DNA from: Allocoprococcus sp004560705
GTDB taxonomy: Bacteria > Bacillota > Clostridia > Lachnospirales > Lachnospiraceae
DNA: 64,000 nucleotides
Direction: 5' to 3'
Assembly: GCF_052065755.1 (NCBI RefSeq)
Contig: NZ_JBQHTK010000001.1
Location: forward strand, 372,001 to 436,000
Shown: piece by piece, positions 1-9,156 of the stretch
Position numbering within the stretch: the stretch's first letter is position 1
How the letters are laid out: the number at the start of each line of letters is the position of its first letter
Position numbers and translations under genes: made by a program
Notes under the pieces: generated by a model
Databases searched by the model: none
What the model saw: only the letters and a program-made list of their open reading frames with translations
Told to the model about the DNA's origin: nothing

Positions 1-189
1 ACCTTCCAGATCCATGACTACCATATCTTCCGGGGTCAGTTTATCATACTCCACACCACTTGGCTTAATTACGAACAGCCCGCTTTCACGGTCTATTCCA
101 CTTACATTACCCCATGTAAATGTTACAAGACCGTATTTTGGCAGTAACATATTGGCCTCATATACTTCTTTTTTCAGTTGTTCTAACAC
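1..189 (-). CDS. araD: L-ribulose-5-phosphate 4-epimerase, N-terminal part (cut by window edge)
   Basis: The 63 visible codons begin at a GTG preceded by GAGGAGG and read MLEQLKKEVYEANMLLPKYG, then a TFTWGNVS segment and an IKPSGVEY segment. These are the N-terminal hallmarks of class II aldolase-type AraD, which interconverts L-ribulose-5-phosphate and D-xylulose-5-phosphate, the last committed step of arabinose use. It follows the kinase gene by 26 bases, so the two are probably one transcript. The rest of the gene, including the metal-binding histidines, lies outside the window. Confidence 0.9.
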   Translation of the reverse strand, partial: MLEQLKKEVYEANMLLPKYGLVTFTWGNVSGIDRESGLFVIKPSGVEYDKLTPEDMVVMDLEG

Positions 190-215
190 TTTTACGCCTC
201 CTCATTTAAAATATA

Positions 216-1811
216 TTATTTCAGAGAGTCAACGGCTGCTCTTTCAATTGGAAGCCCTTCAAGGTATCTCTTGCTGAATACATCAAAGCCTTCTACATCC
301 TTTGGATTCGGTTCCATTCTGCTTCCTGCCTGACCAGCAAATACTTTATTGGCAAGATAAGCATCCAGAGCTTCTCCTTCTTCCTTATTGAGCATGTAAG
401 AAGCCAGAAGAGCAATTCCCCAGGCACCGCCTTCTCCTGCAGTTTCCATAACAGAAACAGGCGTATTAAGAGCTGCCGCAAGGATTCCCTGTCCTACGCC
501 TTTTGTCTTGAAAAGTCCGCCGTGGCCGAGGATTTCATCCAGCTTCACTCCCTCTTCTTTCAGGAGAATATCCATTCCTGTTTTCAGGACTCCAAGAGAA
601 GCAAACAGATTTACTCTCATGAAATTTGCCAGATTAAACTTGCTGTCCGGTGTACGCACGAATAACGGGCGTCCCTCTTCAAATCCTGTAATGTGCTCGC
701 CTGAGAAATAATTGTATGCCAGAAGTCCGCCACAATCAGCATCACCTTCCAAAGCCTTGTTATAAAGTGTACCAAACAGTTTATTCATATCCACTTCCAT
801 TCCAAATGCTTCAGCAAATTCCTTGAAAATTCCTACCCATGCATTCAGGTCAGACGTACAGTTGTTGCAATGAACCATTGCCACAAGATCACCTGCCGGA
901 GTCGTCACCAGATCAATTTCATCGTGGACTTTTTGAAGTTCTTTCTCCAGAACTACCATTCCGAATACACTGGTACCGGCAGAAACATTTCCTGTGCGTA
1001 CCTTCACGCTGTTTGTAGCAACCATACCGGTTCCCGCATCGCCTTCCGGCGGGCATACCGGAATTCCGGCTTTCAGTGTTCCGGTAGGATCCAGAAGTTT
1101 CGCACCTTTTTCGGTAAGAGCACCTGCTTTTTCACCGGCAAGAAGTACCTTAGGTAAAATTTCTTCCAATTTCCACGGATAGCCTTTTGGTGCAACCAAC
1201 TCATCGAACGATGCAACCATTCTCTCATTCCAGTTTCTGGTAGCGATATCAATCGGGAACATACCGGAAGCTTCTCCAACTCCGAGTACCTTCTCGCCTG
1301 TAAGCTGCCAGTGAATATACCCGGCAAGTGTTGTAAAGAATGTTACATCCTTTACGTGTTCTTCACCATTTAATATTGCCTGATACAAATGAGCGATACT
1401 CCATCTCTGCGGAATATGGAAATCAAATAACTTCGTCAACTCTTCTGAAGCCGGACCGGTAATTGTATTTCTCCAGGTACGGAACGGAACAAGAAGTTCA
1501 CCGTCCTTGTCAAATGCCATATATCCATGCATCATTGCACTGAATCCAATAGCGCCAACAGTCTCCAAAGCAACTCCATACTGTTTCTTTACATCCTCTG
1601 TCAGATTCTTGTAACAATCCTGCAGTCCGGTCCATATATCCTCCAGCGTGTAGGTCCAGACTCCATCCACATATCTGTTTTCCCATTCATGGCTTCCGGA
1701 AGCAATCGGTGCATTATCCTCCCCCACCAGAACTGCCTTAATACGGGTCGAACCAAATTCAATTCCCAATGAGGTTTTCCCATTTAAAATGGCATTCTTT
1801 ACATCACTCAT
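216..1811 (-). CDS. araB: FGGY-family carbohydrate kinase, probable L-ribulokinase
   Basis: The 531-residue protein opens with the FGGY phosphate-binding segment (SLGIEFGSTRIKAVLV, about residues 14-29) and carries a second ATPase motif near residue 285 (VSAGTSVFGMVV) and the C-terminal GILAAALNTP / GEGGAWGIALLA region typical of sugar kinases. It would phosphorylate a ketopentose with ATP in the cytoplasm. Position between araD and an AraR-type regulator points to L-ribulose as substrate. The sequence is only moderately like classical AraB, and xylulose or another ketose cannot be excluded from sequence alone. The ATG start has an AAAGG-type ribosome site just upstream. Confidence 0.82.
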   Translation of the reverse strand: MSDVKNAILNGKTSLGIEFGSTRIKAVLVGEDNAPIASGSHEWENRYVDGVWTYTLEDIWTGLQDCYKNLTEDVKKQYGVALETVGAIGFSAMMHGYMAFDKDGELLVPFRTWRNTITGPASEELTKLFDFHIPQRWSIAHLYQAILNGEEHVKDVTFFTTLAGYIHWQLTGEKVLGVGEASGMFPIDIATRNWNERMVASFDELVAPKGYPWKLEEILPKVLLAGEKAGALTEKGAKLLDPTGTLKAGIPVCPPEGDAGTGMVATNSVKVRTGNVSAGTSVFGMVVLEKELQKVHDEIDLVTTPAGDLVAMVHCNNCTSDLNAWVGIFKEFAEAFGMEVDMNKLFGTLYNKALEGDADCGGLLAYNYFSGEHITGFEEGRPLFVRTPDSKFNLANFMRVNLFASLGVLKTGMDILLKEEGVKLDEILGHGGLFKTKGVGQGILAAALNTPVSVMETAGEGGAWGIALLASYMLNKEEGEALDAYLANKVFAGQAGSRMEPNPKDVEGFDVFSKRYLEGLPIERAAVDSLK

Positions 1812-1877
1812 AGCGTTAACACCTTTCCCTTTCTTTTTTTATTTGAAAGACCTGCGTCTTCTCAATCTTTTAAACTT

Positions 1878-2972
1878 CTAAAATCCATCTCTCAGGCGTA
1901 CTGAATTACGATTCACAATTTCAGGATCCAATTCAGTCACTTTTGGTACCGGCATTCCTTTCATCATTTCAAGCATTTCCAATGCTGCTATTTTACCCAG
2001 ATCTCTTACTGGATTTTTTGCAGAAGTAAGCGGAACTTCACAATAATTTGCCAGATCCGAATCATCAATTCCGATGATAGACAAATCCTCCGGAACCCGG
2101 ATCCCCTGCTCGAGACAGACCGCAACCAACTTCGTTGCCACTTCATCATTGTAGCACACACACGCAGTACATCCTTGCAATCGTCTGAGGATCCACCCTG
2201 CATCTTCCTTCATATGTCTGACTTCTTCCGTATCGATCCAGATTACCTGCATTCCTTTAATTTTGATATCTGCCTCCATCAACGCTTCCACATATCCGGC
2301 ATATCTGTGGTGTCCCTGCCCGTCATCAGCCTTGAAAATCGCACCGATATTACGATGTCCGCACTTAAGGAGATGATTGGTGACCATCTTTCCTGCCAGT
2401 TTATCATTCAAAGATACATGCGGAATATCAAGTCCCGGATAATAACTATTAATAAAAAGAACCGGGATTCCTTTATTCATAATTTTTCTGTATATATCTA
2501 AATTTGGATTGGGAAGTCCGCTCTTGGTCGTCTCAGCGATCAGGCCGTCCACCATATTCTTTTCCAAAATATTTTTCAAAACAAACCTTTCTTTTTCGAC
2601 CGCATTGTTCGTAAAAGAAATCTGCAAACCATATCCCGCGCGGGATAACTCATTCTCAATCTGTTGTATAATAGAAGAAAAAATATATTTCTGAACATAG
2701 GTTGTCATAACAGCAACCTGCATGGTTTTTTCTTCTTTTTCTTGTACATTTACTGTGGCTTTGATATAGGTACCACTTCCTCTTCGCCTCTCCACAATGC
2801 CTTCTTCTTCCAGAAGTGCAATTGCATGGCGAACTGTCTGACGGCTCACACGAAAATGTGCGCACAATTGATGTTCCGATTCTACGCGATCACCGGGCTT
2901 CAATTCTCCGCTTTCCAAACGCATTTTCAGCCACCTTAAGATTTCTTCATATTTGGCCAGTAACTCTTCCAT
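1878..2972 (-). CDS. araR: GntR/LacI-type repressor, AraR-like
   Basis: The 364-residue protein combines an N-terminal GntR winged helix (about residues 8-75, with the recognition segment FRVSRQTVRHAIALLEEEGI) and a C-terminal LacI-type periplasmic-binding fold (about residues 85-360). This is the architecture of Bacillus subtilis AraR, which releases DNA on binding L-arabinose. It lies between the transporter genes and araB-araD on the same strand, so it probably controls this cluster and itself. Repeated TTGTA/TACAA half-sites upstream of the binding-protein gene are candidate operators. Confidence 0.85.
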   Translation of the reverse strand: MEELLAKYEEILRWLKMRLESGELKPGDRVESEHQLCAHFRVSRQTVRHAIALLEEEGIVERRRGSGTYIKATVNVQEKEEKTMQVAVMTTYVQKYIFSSIIQQIENELSRAGYGLQISFTNNAVEKERFVLKNILEKNMVDGLIAETTKSGLPNPNLDIYRKIMNKGIPVLFINSYYPGLDIPHVSLNDKLAGKMVTNHLLKCGHRNIGAIFKADDGQGHHRYAGYVEALMEADIKIKGMQVIWIDTEEVRHMKEDAGWILRRLQGCTACVCYNDEVATKLVAVCLEQGIRVPEDLSIIGIDDSDLANYCEVPLTSAKNPVRDLGKIAALEMLEMMKGMPVPKVTELDPEIVNRNSVRLRDGF

Positions 2973-2996
2973 AGTTATCTGTCCCCCTTTGTATCA

Positions 2997-3022
2997 GGGC
3001 GAAGCCCAGACAAGCTTCGCCC
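2997..3022 (-). other. Intercistronic hairpin between permease and repressor genes
   Basis: A perfect 9-bp stem, GGGCGAAGC paired with GCTTCGCCC, with an 8-base loop sits between the sugar permease gene and the repressor gene. No U-run follows it on the minus strand, so it looks like an mRNA-stabilising or processing hairpin, not an efficient terminator. Confidence 0.55.
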
Positions 3023-3039
3023 GACATTCATCTTAATAA

Positions 3040-4209
3040 TTATTTTTTCTTCTTGTTAGAAAGTATATCGAATGTTACAGCTCCAAGAAGTACAAGACCT
3101 TTTACTACTTTCTGAAGGTCTGTAGAAAGTCCGATCAAGAACATACCATTGTTCAAAACACCCATAACGAATGCTCCGACTACAGCACCGATTACAGTAC
3201 CGATACCACCGGCTGCCGCTGCACCACCGATGTAGCAGGATGCGATCGCATCAAGCTCGAATCCGTCGCCGGCCTTCGGTGTAGCGGATGCGTTACGTGC
3301 TGATAATACGATACCAGCAATAGCTGCAAGGAATCCCATGTTTGTATATACCCAGAAGAATACTTTTCTGGTATCAATACCGGAAAGTCTTGCAGCCTTT
3401 GCATTACCACCCAATGCATAAATCTGACGACCCGGTACCGTCTTACTTGTAATGAAATGGTAAATACCAACAATAACAGCCATAATAATGAGCACAATTG
3501 GAATACCATTGTATCTTGCAAGTTTGTAGAAGAAGAACCATACGATTGCAATGATAATTGCAAGTTTTACAATTGTCTGCCATGGAGTAACAATTGCAAG
3601 ACCGTATTTCTGTCTTGTCTTAATAGATTTTAATTCTGATAAAATGATCAGGGCTGTTGCAACAATTGCAACGATAATACATACGATATCAAGTGTACCT
3701 GATCCCATCTGGATTTTATTTGTAATAAAGAAACCAGCACCAACCTTTACATATGCATCCGGAAGCGGTCCTACTGTCTTTGATTCAAGAAGTGTGTATG
3801 TAAGACCACGGCCAATAAGCATACCTGCCAGAGTAACTACGAATGGCGGGATATCAAGGTAGGCAATAAAAAATCCGTTAAATGCACCAAAAGCAGTTCC
3901 AACAAGGATAGTAATAAGGAAAGCAAGCGCAATGCTCATGCCATTTTCAACTACCAATTTTGCAGCAATTGCACCACAGAGTGCGACATAAGAACCAACA
4001 CCAAGGTCAACGTTACCAGTTAATACACAAAGCAGCATACCGGTTGCAAGAATGACAACGTAACTGTTCTGCATGATCAGGTTGTTCATATTCATAGGTG
4101 TTGCATTAATTCCACCTGTCATGAAATAAAAGATAATATAAATTGCAATCAAAGCAAATACCATACCGAATTGCTTTAAATCAAGATTAACTGTTTTTTT
4201 CTTCTCCAT
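3040..4209 (-). CDS. mmsB: Sugar ABC transporter permease (GguB/MmsB family)
   Basis: The 389-residue protein is almost wholly hydrophobic, with about ten predicted membrane spans. It belongs to the ribose/xylose-type permease family (RbsC/XylH/GguB), as shown by segments such as NVDLGVGSYVALCGAIAAKL and SGIDTRKVFFWVYTNMG. It would form the membrane channel for monosaccharide import, energised by the ATPase encoded 2 bases upstream. GguAB-ChvE transporters carry several monosaccharides including L-arabinose, and the araBD/araR neighbourhood supports a pentose as main substrate. Confidence 0.88.
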   Translation of the reverse strand: MEKKKTVNLDLKQFGMVFALIAIYIIFYFMTGGINATPMNMNNLIMQNSYVVILATGMLLCVLTGNVDLGVGSYVALCGAIAAKLVVENGMSIALAFLITILVGTAFGAFNGFFIAYLDIPPFVVTLAGMLIGRGLTYTLLESKTVGPLPDAYVKVGAGFFITNKIQMGSGTLDIVCIIVAIVATALIILSELKSIKTRQKYGLAIVTPWQTIVKLAIIIAIVWFFFYKLARYNGIPIVLIIMAVIVGIYHFITSKTVPGRQIYALGGNAKAARLSGIDTRKVFFWVYTNMGFLAAIAGIVLSARNASATPKAGDGFELDAIASCYIGGAAAAGGIGTVIGAVVGAFVMGVLNNGMFLIGLSTDLQKVVKGLVLLGAVTFDILSNKKKK

Positions 4210-4211
4210 TG

Positions 4212-5771
4212 TTATTCCCCTTTCCTGTTATTATGCTGCATAATGCATTTCATAATCTTTTCCTGAGATAACTCTTCTTTTGATAATTCTCCTGCGATCT
4301 GTCCTTCGTTCAGTACATAGGTTCTATCACAGGTTCCAATGATTTCCGGCATTTCAGAAGAGATAACGATGACCGCTTTTCCAGCCTTTGCCAAATCATT
4401 AATTGCACAATAAATCTCGTATTTTGCACCAACGTCAATACCACGGGTAGGTTCATCCAGAATCAGTACATCCGGCTCTGTCAACATCCATTTCGACAAA
4501 ACTACTTTCTGCTGGTTACCACCTGACAAGGAACCAACCGCCTGGTCAATGGAGTTTGCTTTGATGTTAATGAGCTTTTTGTATTTCTCTGCCGCAAGCA
4601 CTTCTTCATTGGCATTTACAATACCATTCTTAGAGAAGAATCCACGAAGGGCAGCCAATGTCATGTTCCATTTAATGTCATTGATCAATACAAGTCCATA
4701 TGTCTTTCTGTCTTCAGAAGTATATGCAATCTTATTAGCGATTGCATCTCTTACATTCTTGATCTTAACTTCTTTTCCGTGCATAAAAATCTGTCCGGAA
4801 ATTTTCTGACCATACTCACGTCCGAAAAGACTCATTGCGAACTCAGTTCTTCCTGCCCCCATCAGACCAGCAAGTCCTACAACCTCTCCTGCACGAACTT
4901 TAATATTCACATTCTTCAGTACCTGACGGTTCGCATCTTCCGGATGGAATACATTCCAGTTTTTCACTTCCAGGACAACATCTCCGATCGGGCATTCCTC
5001 CGGATTTCTTTCCGGATAACGGTTTGTCAGCTCACGGCCAACCATTCCCTTAATGATACGGTCTTCTGAAAAATCATCAATTCCTTTTGTAAGAGTTTCA
5101 ATCGTGTGTCCATCACGGATAACAGTGATAGCATCTGCGACATAGCTGATCTCATTCAGTTTGTGTGAGATGATGATACATGTAATTCCCTGTTCTTTCA
5201 GTTTCAGCATGATCTCCAAAAGCTGTGCACTTTCTTCATCATTCAATGCTGCAGTCGGTTCATCCAGAATCAACAGATCAACCTTTTTAGCAAGCGCTTT
5301 TGCAATCTCGATCAGCTGCTGCTTTCCTACACCCAACGTGTTGATCGGCGCATCCAGATTTTCGTTGTAAAGTCCAACCTTTTCCAGCATTGCCTGGGCT
5401 TTATTATGCGTCTGTGTCCAGTCAATAACTCCCTTCATAGAAGTCTGCTCATTTCCCATAAAAACGTTTTCTGCGATAGAAAGATATGGGCTAAGTGCAA
5501 GTTCCTGATGAATAATTACAATACCTTTTTTCTCACTGTCCTTAATGTTGTGATTTTTCACGATTTCTCCGTTATAAACGATATCACCAGAATATGTACC
5601 GAACGGATAGATACCGGATAATACATTCATCAAGGTTGATTTTCCAGCACCATTTTCACCGCAAAGTGCATGAATCTCACCGCGTTTAACCTTAAGGTTT
5701 ACATCGTCCAACGCCTTTACGCCTGAGAATTCTTTGGTGATATGGTTCATTTCCAGAATGTAATCAGACAT
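4212..5771 (-). CDS. mmsA: Sugar ABC transporter ATP-binding protein, tandem ATPase (GguA/MmsA family)
   Basis: Two ABC cassettes lie in one chain, as in RbsA/XylG/MglA. The first has Walker A GENGAGKST and a Walker B LLILDEPTAAL. The second has a signature SGGNQQKVVLSKW and a second DEPTRGIDVG Walker B. The start chosen is the ATG at 5771 (MSDYILEMNHITKEF), which follows AAAAGGAGC and gives 519 residues. A longer open frame reaching 5909 adds residues with no family match. It would drive sugar uptake with the permease next to it. Confidence 0.9.
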   Translation of the reverse strand: MSDYILEMNHITKEFSGVKALDDVNLKVKRGEIHALCGENGAGKSTLMNVLSGIYPFGTYSGDIVYNGEIVKNHNIKDSEKKGIVIIHQELALSPYLSIAENVFMGNEQTSMKGVIDWTQTHNKAQAMLEKVGLYNENLDAPINTLGVGKQQLIEIAKALAKKVDLLILDEPTAALNDEESAQLLEIMLKLKEQGITCIIISHKLNEISYVADAITVIRDGHTIETLTKGIDDFSEDRIIKGMVGRELTNRYPERNPEECPIGDVVLEVKNWNVFHPEDANRQVLKNVNIKVRAGEVVGLAGLMGAGRTEFAMSLFGREYGQKISGQIFMHGKEVKIKNVRDAIANKIAYTSEDRKTYGLVLINDIKWNMTLAALRGFFSKNGIVNANEEVLAAEKYKKLINIKANSIDQAVGSLSGGNQQKVVLSKWMLTEPDVLILDEPTRGIDVGAKYEIYCAINDLAKAGKAVIVISSEMPEIIGTCDRTYVLNEGQIAGELSKEELSQEKIMKCIMQHNNRKGE

Positions 5772-5915
5772 TTTCTCAGCTCCTTTTCTTTTATATTTCC
5801 AAAGCCTTGCGGCTTCGTTTTCAAACTCAAACTCCCCCTGCTCATGCCTGAGGTTTCTTCTGTTCCCCGAATCACTTCCAGGGACCTTACTTCGTAATAA
5901 GGATTTCAAAAATCA

Positions 5916-5941
5916 GGGCGGCAGCAATATCGCCGCCGCCC
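5916..5941 (-). terminator. Intercistronic attenuator after the binding-protein gene
   Basis: A stem of GGGCGGC and GCCGCCC is followed on the minus strand by TGATTTTTG. It lies between the chvE-like gene and the ATPase gene. Such partial terminators after binding-protein genes commonly let the binding protein be made in excess over the membrane components. The functional role is inference; the hairpin and short U-run are seen. Confidence 0.55.
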
Positions 5942-5961
5942 TATCTTAAACATTATTCAGA

Positions 5962-7077
5962 TTATTCTGCGTTCTGAATTTCTTCTTCTGTGTAGTATCC
6001 ACTGTCTACTACGAGTTCTTTGTAGTTATCTTTATCAAGAGCTACTGGTTCGCAAAGGTAAGAAGGTACAACCAATTTGCCATTGTCGTATGTTTCAGTA
6101 TCGTTGATTTCCGGTTCTTTTCCTTCAAGCACTGCCTGAACCATTGTTACACATTTTTCTGCAAGAAGTCCTGTGTCTTTGAAGATTGTAGCTGTCTGTT
6201 TACCAGCAATGATATTCTTAACTGCCATAACTTCTGCATCCTGTCCTGTGATGATTGGCCAGTTTTCTTCAGTATATCCAGCACCTTCAAGAGCAGCTTT
6301 GATACCATATGAGAAGCCATCAAATGCTGAGCAGCAGATGTCAAGATCTTCGTCTGCATAGAATCCTGATAAGTAGTTCTCACAGTTCTGCTGAGCTGTT
6401 TCCTGAGACCATCTTAAGATACATGTATCCTCGAATGATGTTCTTCCTGATTTGCATACAAGCATTCCATTGTCAAGATACTGCTGAAGGACGCCCATAA
6501 CACCTTTGTGAAGAAGAACTGCGTTGTTGTCATCCGGAGATCCCATGAAGAATTCAATTGTCTGAGGCTCTGTGGCTGTCTTAAGTCCAGCTTTTTCTTC
6601 GATGTATTCACCAATCTTTCTACCAACACCTTCATTATCGAAAGATGCATAGTAGCTTACTGCATCTGTATCCATTAACAGACGGTCATAAGCGATAACC
6701 GGGATGTCATTGGACTTAGCCTGAGCAAGTACGTTAACCAGAGCTGAAGAGTCGATAGCTGCAACAACCAGGCAATTAGCACCTTTAGCAATCATGTTCT
6801 CAATCTGAGAAACCTGTGCCTGAACATCGTCTTCTGCGTACTGAAGGTCTACTTCATATCCGATTCCCTCCAGTTTTTCTTTCATGTTCTTACCGTCTCT
6901 GATCCATCTCTCTGAGCTCTGAGTCGGCATTGCTACACCTACTTTTTTACCATTATTCTCCGTCTTGCTTCCGCTGTCTCCGCTTCCACCTTCTCCAGAC
7001 TTGTTACCGCATCCTGTAAACGCAAGCGAAAGTGCCATAACTGCTACAAGAGCTACACTGAGAATTCTCTTTTTCAT
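5962..7077 (-). CDS. chvE: Monosaccharide-binding lipoprotein of the ABC transporter (ChvE type)
   Basis: The 371-residue protein has a lipoprotein signal peptide ending at Cys23 (LAFTGCGNKSG), a low-complexity Gly/Ser linker and a type I periplasmic-binding fold beginning KVGVAMPTQSSERWIRDG. That start is characteristic of the ChvE/multiple-monosaccharide receptor group. It should sit on the outer face of the membrane and hand sugar to the permease. It is first in the transporter operon, upstream of the ATPase and permease. Exact sugar preference is inferred from the arabinose genes nearby. Confidence 0.88.
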   Translation of the reverse strand: MKKRILSVALVAVMALSLAFTGCGNKSGEGGSGDSGSKTENNGKKVGVAMPTQSSERWIRDGKNMKEKLEGIGYEVDLQYAEDDVQAQVSQIENMIAKGANCLVVAAIDSSALVNVLAQAKSNDIPVIAYDRLLMDTDAVSYYASFDNEGVGRKIGEYIEEKAGLKTATEPQTIEFFMGSPDDNNAVLLHKGVMGVLQQYLDNGMLVCKSGRTSFEDTCILRWSQETAQQNCENYLSGFYADEDLDICCSAFDGFSYGIKAALEGAGYTEENWPIITGQDAEVMAVKNIIAGKQTATIFKDTGLLAEKCVTMVQAVLEGKEPEINDTETYDNGKLVVPSYLCEPVALDKDNYKELVVDSGYYTEEEIQNAE

Positions 7078-7502
7078 GCTTCTTTTCCTCCTTTAAATTC
7101 TCTTAATGAGCGGATTATAAATTTTTTGTTGAATTTGTATAGTTTTCCGTCTCATCAATTTTGTTTATGGTATTAATATACAACACAACTTTTCATTTAG
7201 CAAGACGTAATATATTACAAAATCAAGTACAACTTTTTGTACAAATTTTAAACTTGTATTTATTTGTATATAAGTTGTATGTATACATATTTTATTTTTT
7301 TCGCGGCAATACATCAAAATATGTACAAAAACTATCGTATTATTTCTACGTTTTTTTACTTGACATGATATTATTAAGAAAATCTGTATTAATCCATACA
7401 TACAAAACAATTCTATTAAAAAAGCCACAAAACATCTCTCTTATATTTTCCAGATGCTCTGCAGCTTAGTTTTTATATTCTATTCCTATATCAACTACTA
7501 TT
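7078..7502 (-). promoter_or_regulatory. AT-rich promoter and operator region upstream of the sugar transporter
   Basis: This stretch holds no convincing gene; the short open frames across it have no start signals or family features. It is dense in TTGTA and TACAA half-sites: TTGTA at about 7135, 7237, 7254, 7264 and 7275, and TACAA at about 7179, 7216, 7228, 7240 and 7324. These include the perfect palindrome TTTGTACAAA at 7236-7245. Such half-sites resemble AraR operators in Bacillus. A minus-strand TATAAT at 7114-7119, 37 bases before the chvE ATG, is a plausible -10 box, but no matching -35 is clear. Confidence 0.5.
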
Positions 7503-7946
7503 CTATTGTCGTTCTTCAATCGCCATGATCATATCCACTCGATCCTGATGACGTCCGCCCTTGAATTCTGCATTCAGCCACTCATCAAGAATCATCTTTG
7601 CAGTCTCTATACCAATGACTCTTGCACCAAATGCAAGTATATTCGCATTATTATGTTCTCTTGCCATTCTTGCTGTATATGGTTCCGAACATACGGCAGC
7701 CCGAATACCATGTACTTTATTCGCAGCAAGTGAAATTCCCAGACCTGTTCCGCAAATCGCAATTCCCAATTCAACTTCTCCATTTACAACTGCATGCGCA
7801 ATCTTTTCGCCGTATTCGGGATAATTGCAGCTTTCATATGAATCTGTTCCGTAGTTTATGACTTCGTAACCTTTCTCAACCAGGTATTCGACGACCTGTT
7901 TTTTCATGTCAACAGCAGAATGATCATTCGCAACTCCTATTTTCAT
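7503..7946 (-). CDS. rpiB: Ribose-5-phosphate isomerase B
   Basis: The 147-residue protein is a full-length RpiB/LacAB family member. It has the N-terminal MKIGVANDHSAVDMKK segment, the active-site loop region ICGTGLGISLAANK, and the NANILAFGARVIG segment. RpiB interconverts ribose-5-phosphate and ribulose-5-phosphate in the non-oxidative pentose phosphate pathway. Its place beside the pentose transporter fits a role in feeding pentoses into central metabolism. Sugar-phosphate isomerases acting on allose or galactose phosphates share this fold and are the alternative. Confidence 0.85.
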   Translation of the reverse strand: MKIGVANDHSAVDMKKQVVEYLVEKGYEVINYGTDSYESCNYPEYGEKIAHAVVNGEVELGIAICGTGLGISLAANKVHGIRAAVCSEPYTARMAREHNNANILAFGARVIGIETAKMILDEWLNAEFKGGRHQDRVDMIMAIEERQ

Positions 7947-8043
7947 ATTAACATTCTCCTTTTTTCATACTCAAAATGATTTTACAAGCTAGTTTTATTA
8001 TAAGCATACAGTTCTTCGTAGTCAAGAATGTGAAATAAAGAGT

Positions 8044-9072
8044 TTAATATGATCTTTTTTCTATAACTTCTTCAAGATCGTTATTGATATCGTAATAGCT
8101 TTCTTTCACATATTGCTTTTTATCAATATTGATTCCTGCCTCTAATTTTTGAATAATTTCAGCTGTTTTGGGTGCTAGAAAAGGTGTACATTCAAAAGAT
8201 ATATTGATTTTCCCTTCCTGCACTGCTTCAAGGCCTTCTCTACTCGCATCAAAAGAAATTAGAATGACATCCCCGTCCGATCCTGAACTCATATTTTTTT
8301 CTCCCAGTGCATCAATTACGCCCATGGCCATTTGATCGTTTTCCGCTATAACAACATCAATTTTATCCTCATTTTCAAGAAACATCAACATGACTTCTTT
8401 TGCAGTTGTTCTATCATTTTCAGCTGTTTGCTGTCCTACGATTCTCCAGTTTGAATGCTTTCCGAGTATTTTCTGATATCCTTCCGCTCTCTCCATTTGC
8501 TCCGGCGAACCGATACTCCCCTGAATCATCGCAATGTCCAATTCTTCTTCGTCCTCGGCTTTATCTTCTTTATCCAGATGATCTTCAAGCCATTTCAGTG
8601 CCTGTTTACCTTGTTCTTCATAGTTACTTCCAATCCAGCATTCATACATAGAAGCATCGCTTTCATCAATCTGCTGATTGACAAGAATAACGGAACTTCC
8701 AGCGCGTTTTACGTCTTCCAGTGCTTCTTCCCATCCCATTTCCGCAACCGGATTCAACAAAATATAGTCCACGCCTTCTTCCGCAAATGCACGAATAGCC
8801 TCAATCTGTTTTTCCTGATCATTTCCGGCATCCTTAAATAAAAATCTATATCCGTTTTCCTCTGTAAAGATTGATTGAAAAGATTCTGTATTTGCCTCTT
8901 TCCACGCAGAGTCCTCTCCTCCCTGAACCATTCCTACCGTTATTAGATAATCAAATTCTTCCTGCTGTCCACTTCCATTTCTTCGTTCTCCAGTGCATCC
9001 AAGTCCAATTTTTGAAATTACAAAGGCTAAACATATTGCCGTCATAAGAGCAGCTGTTTTCCATTTCATCAA
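8044..9072 (-). CDS. Orphan sugar-binding lipoprotein (periplasmic-binding protein fold)
   Basis: The 342-residue protein has a hydrophobic leader and a lipobox-like IGLGC (Cys26), an acidic linker, then a type I periplasmic-binding fold (VGMVQGGEDSAWKEAN, ILLNPVAEMGWEEAL, VVIAENDQMAMGVIDAL). It resembles galactose/galactofuranose-type sugar receptors. No ATPase or permease gene lies next to it; it is alone between rpiB and the ribosomal operon. It could serve a transporter encoded elsewhere or feed a sensor kinase. Ligand unknown. Confidence 0.75.
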   Translation of the reverse strand: MMKWKTAALMTAICLAFVISKIGLGCTGERRNGSGQQEEFDYLITVGMVQGGEDSAWKEANTESFQSIFTEENGYRFLFKDAGNDQEKQIEAIRAFAEEGVDYILLNPVAEMGWEEALEDVKRAGSSVILVNQQIDESDASMYECWIGSNYEEQGKQALKWLEDHLDKEDKAEDEEELDIAMIQGSIGSPEQMERAEGYQKILGKHSNWRIVGQQTAENDRTTAKEVMLMFLENEDKIDVVIAENDQMAMGVIDALGEKNMSSGSDGDVILISFDASREGLEAVQEGKINISFECTPFLAPKTAEIIQKLEAGINIDKKQYVKESYYDINNDLEEVIEKRSY

Positions 9073-9106
9073 GGTTCACCCTTTCGCAAATATTATTTCA
9101 AATTTG

Positions 9107-9137
9107 AAAAGACCGCACATCATTATGATATGCGGTC
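9107..9137 (-). terminator. Terminator of the ribosomal superoperon
   Basis: GACCGCA and TGCGGTC arms flank a partly paired loop, and on the minus strand the stem is followed by TTTTC. It lies directly after the rplQ stop codon, where the alpha operon should end. Confidence 0.8.
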
Positions 9138-9156
9138 ACATTTTTATAGTTAAGTT

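Noticed and set aside
7161..7469. Open frames on both strands upstream of the sugar transporter
   Set aside because: They are AT-rich with Phe/Tyr/Ile-heavy translation, no start signals, and they overlap the operator-like half-sites.
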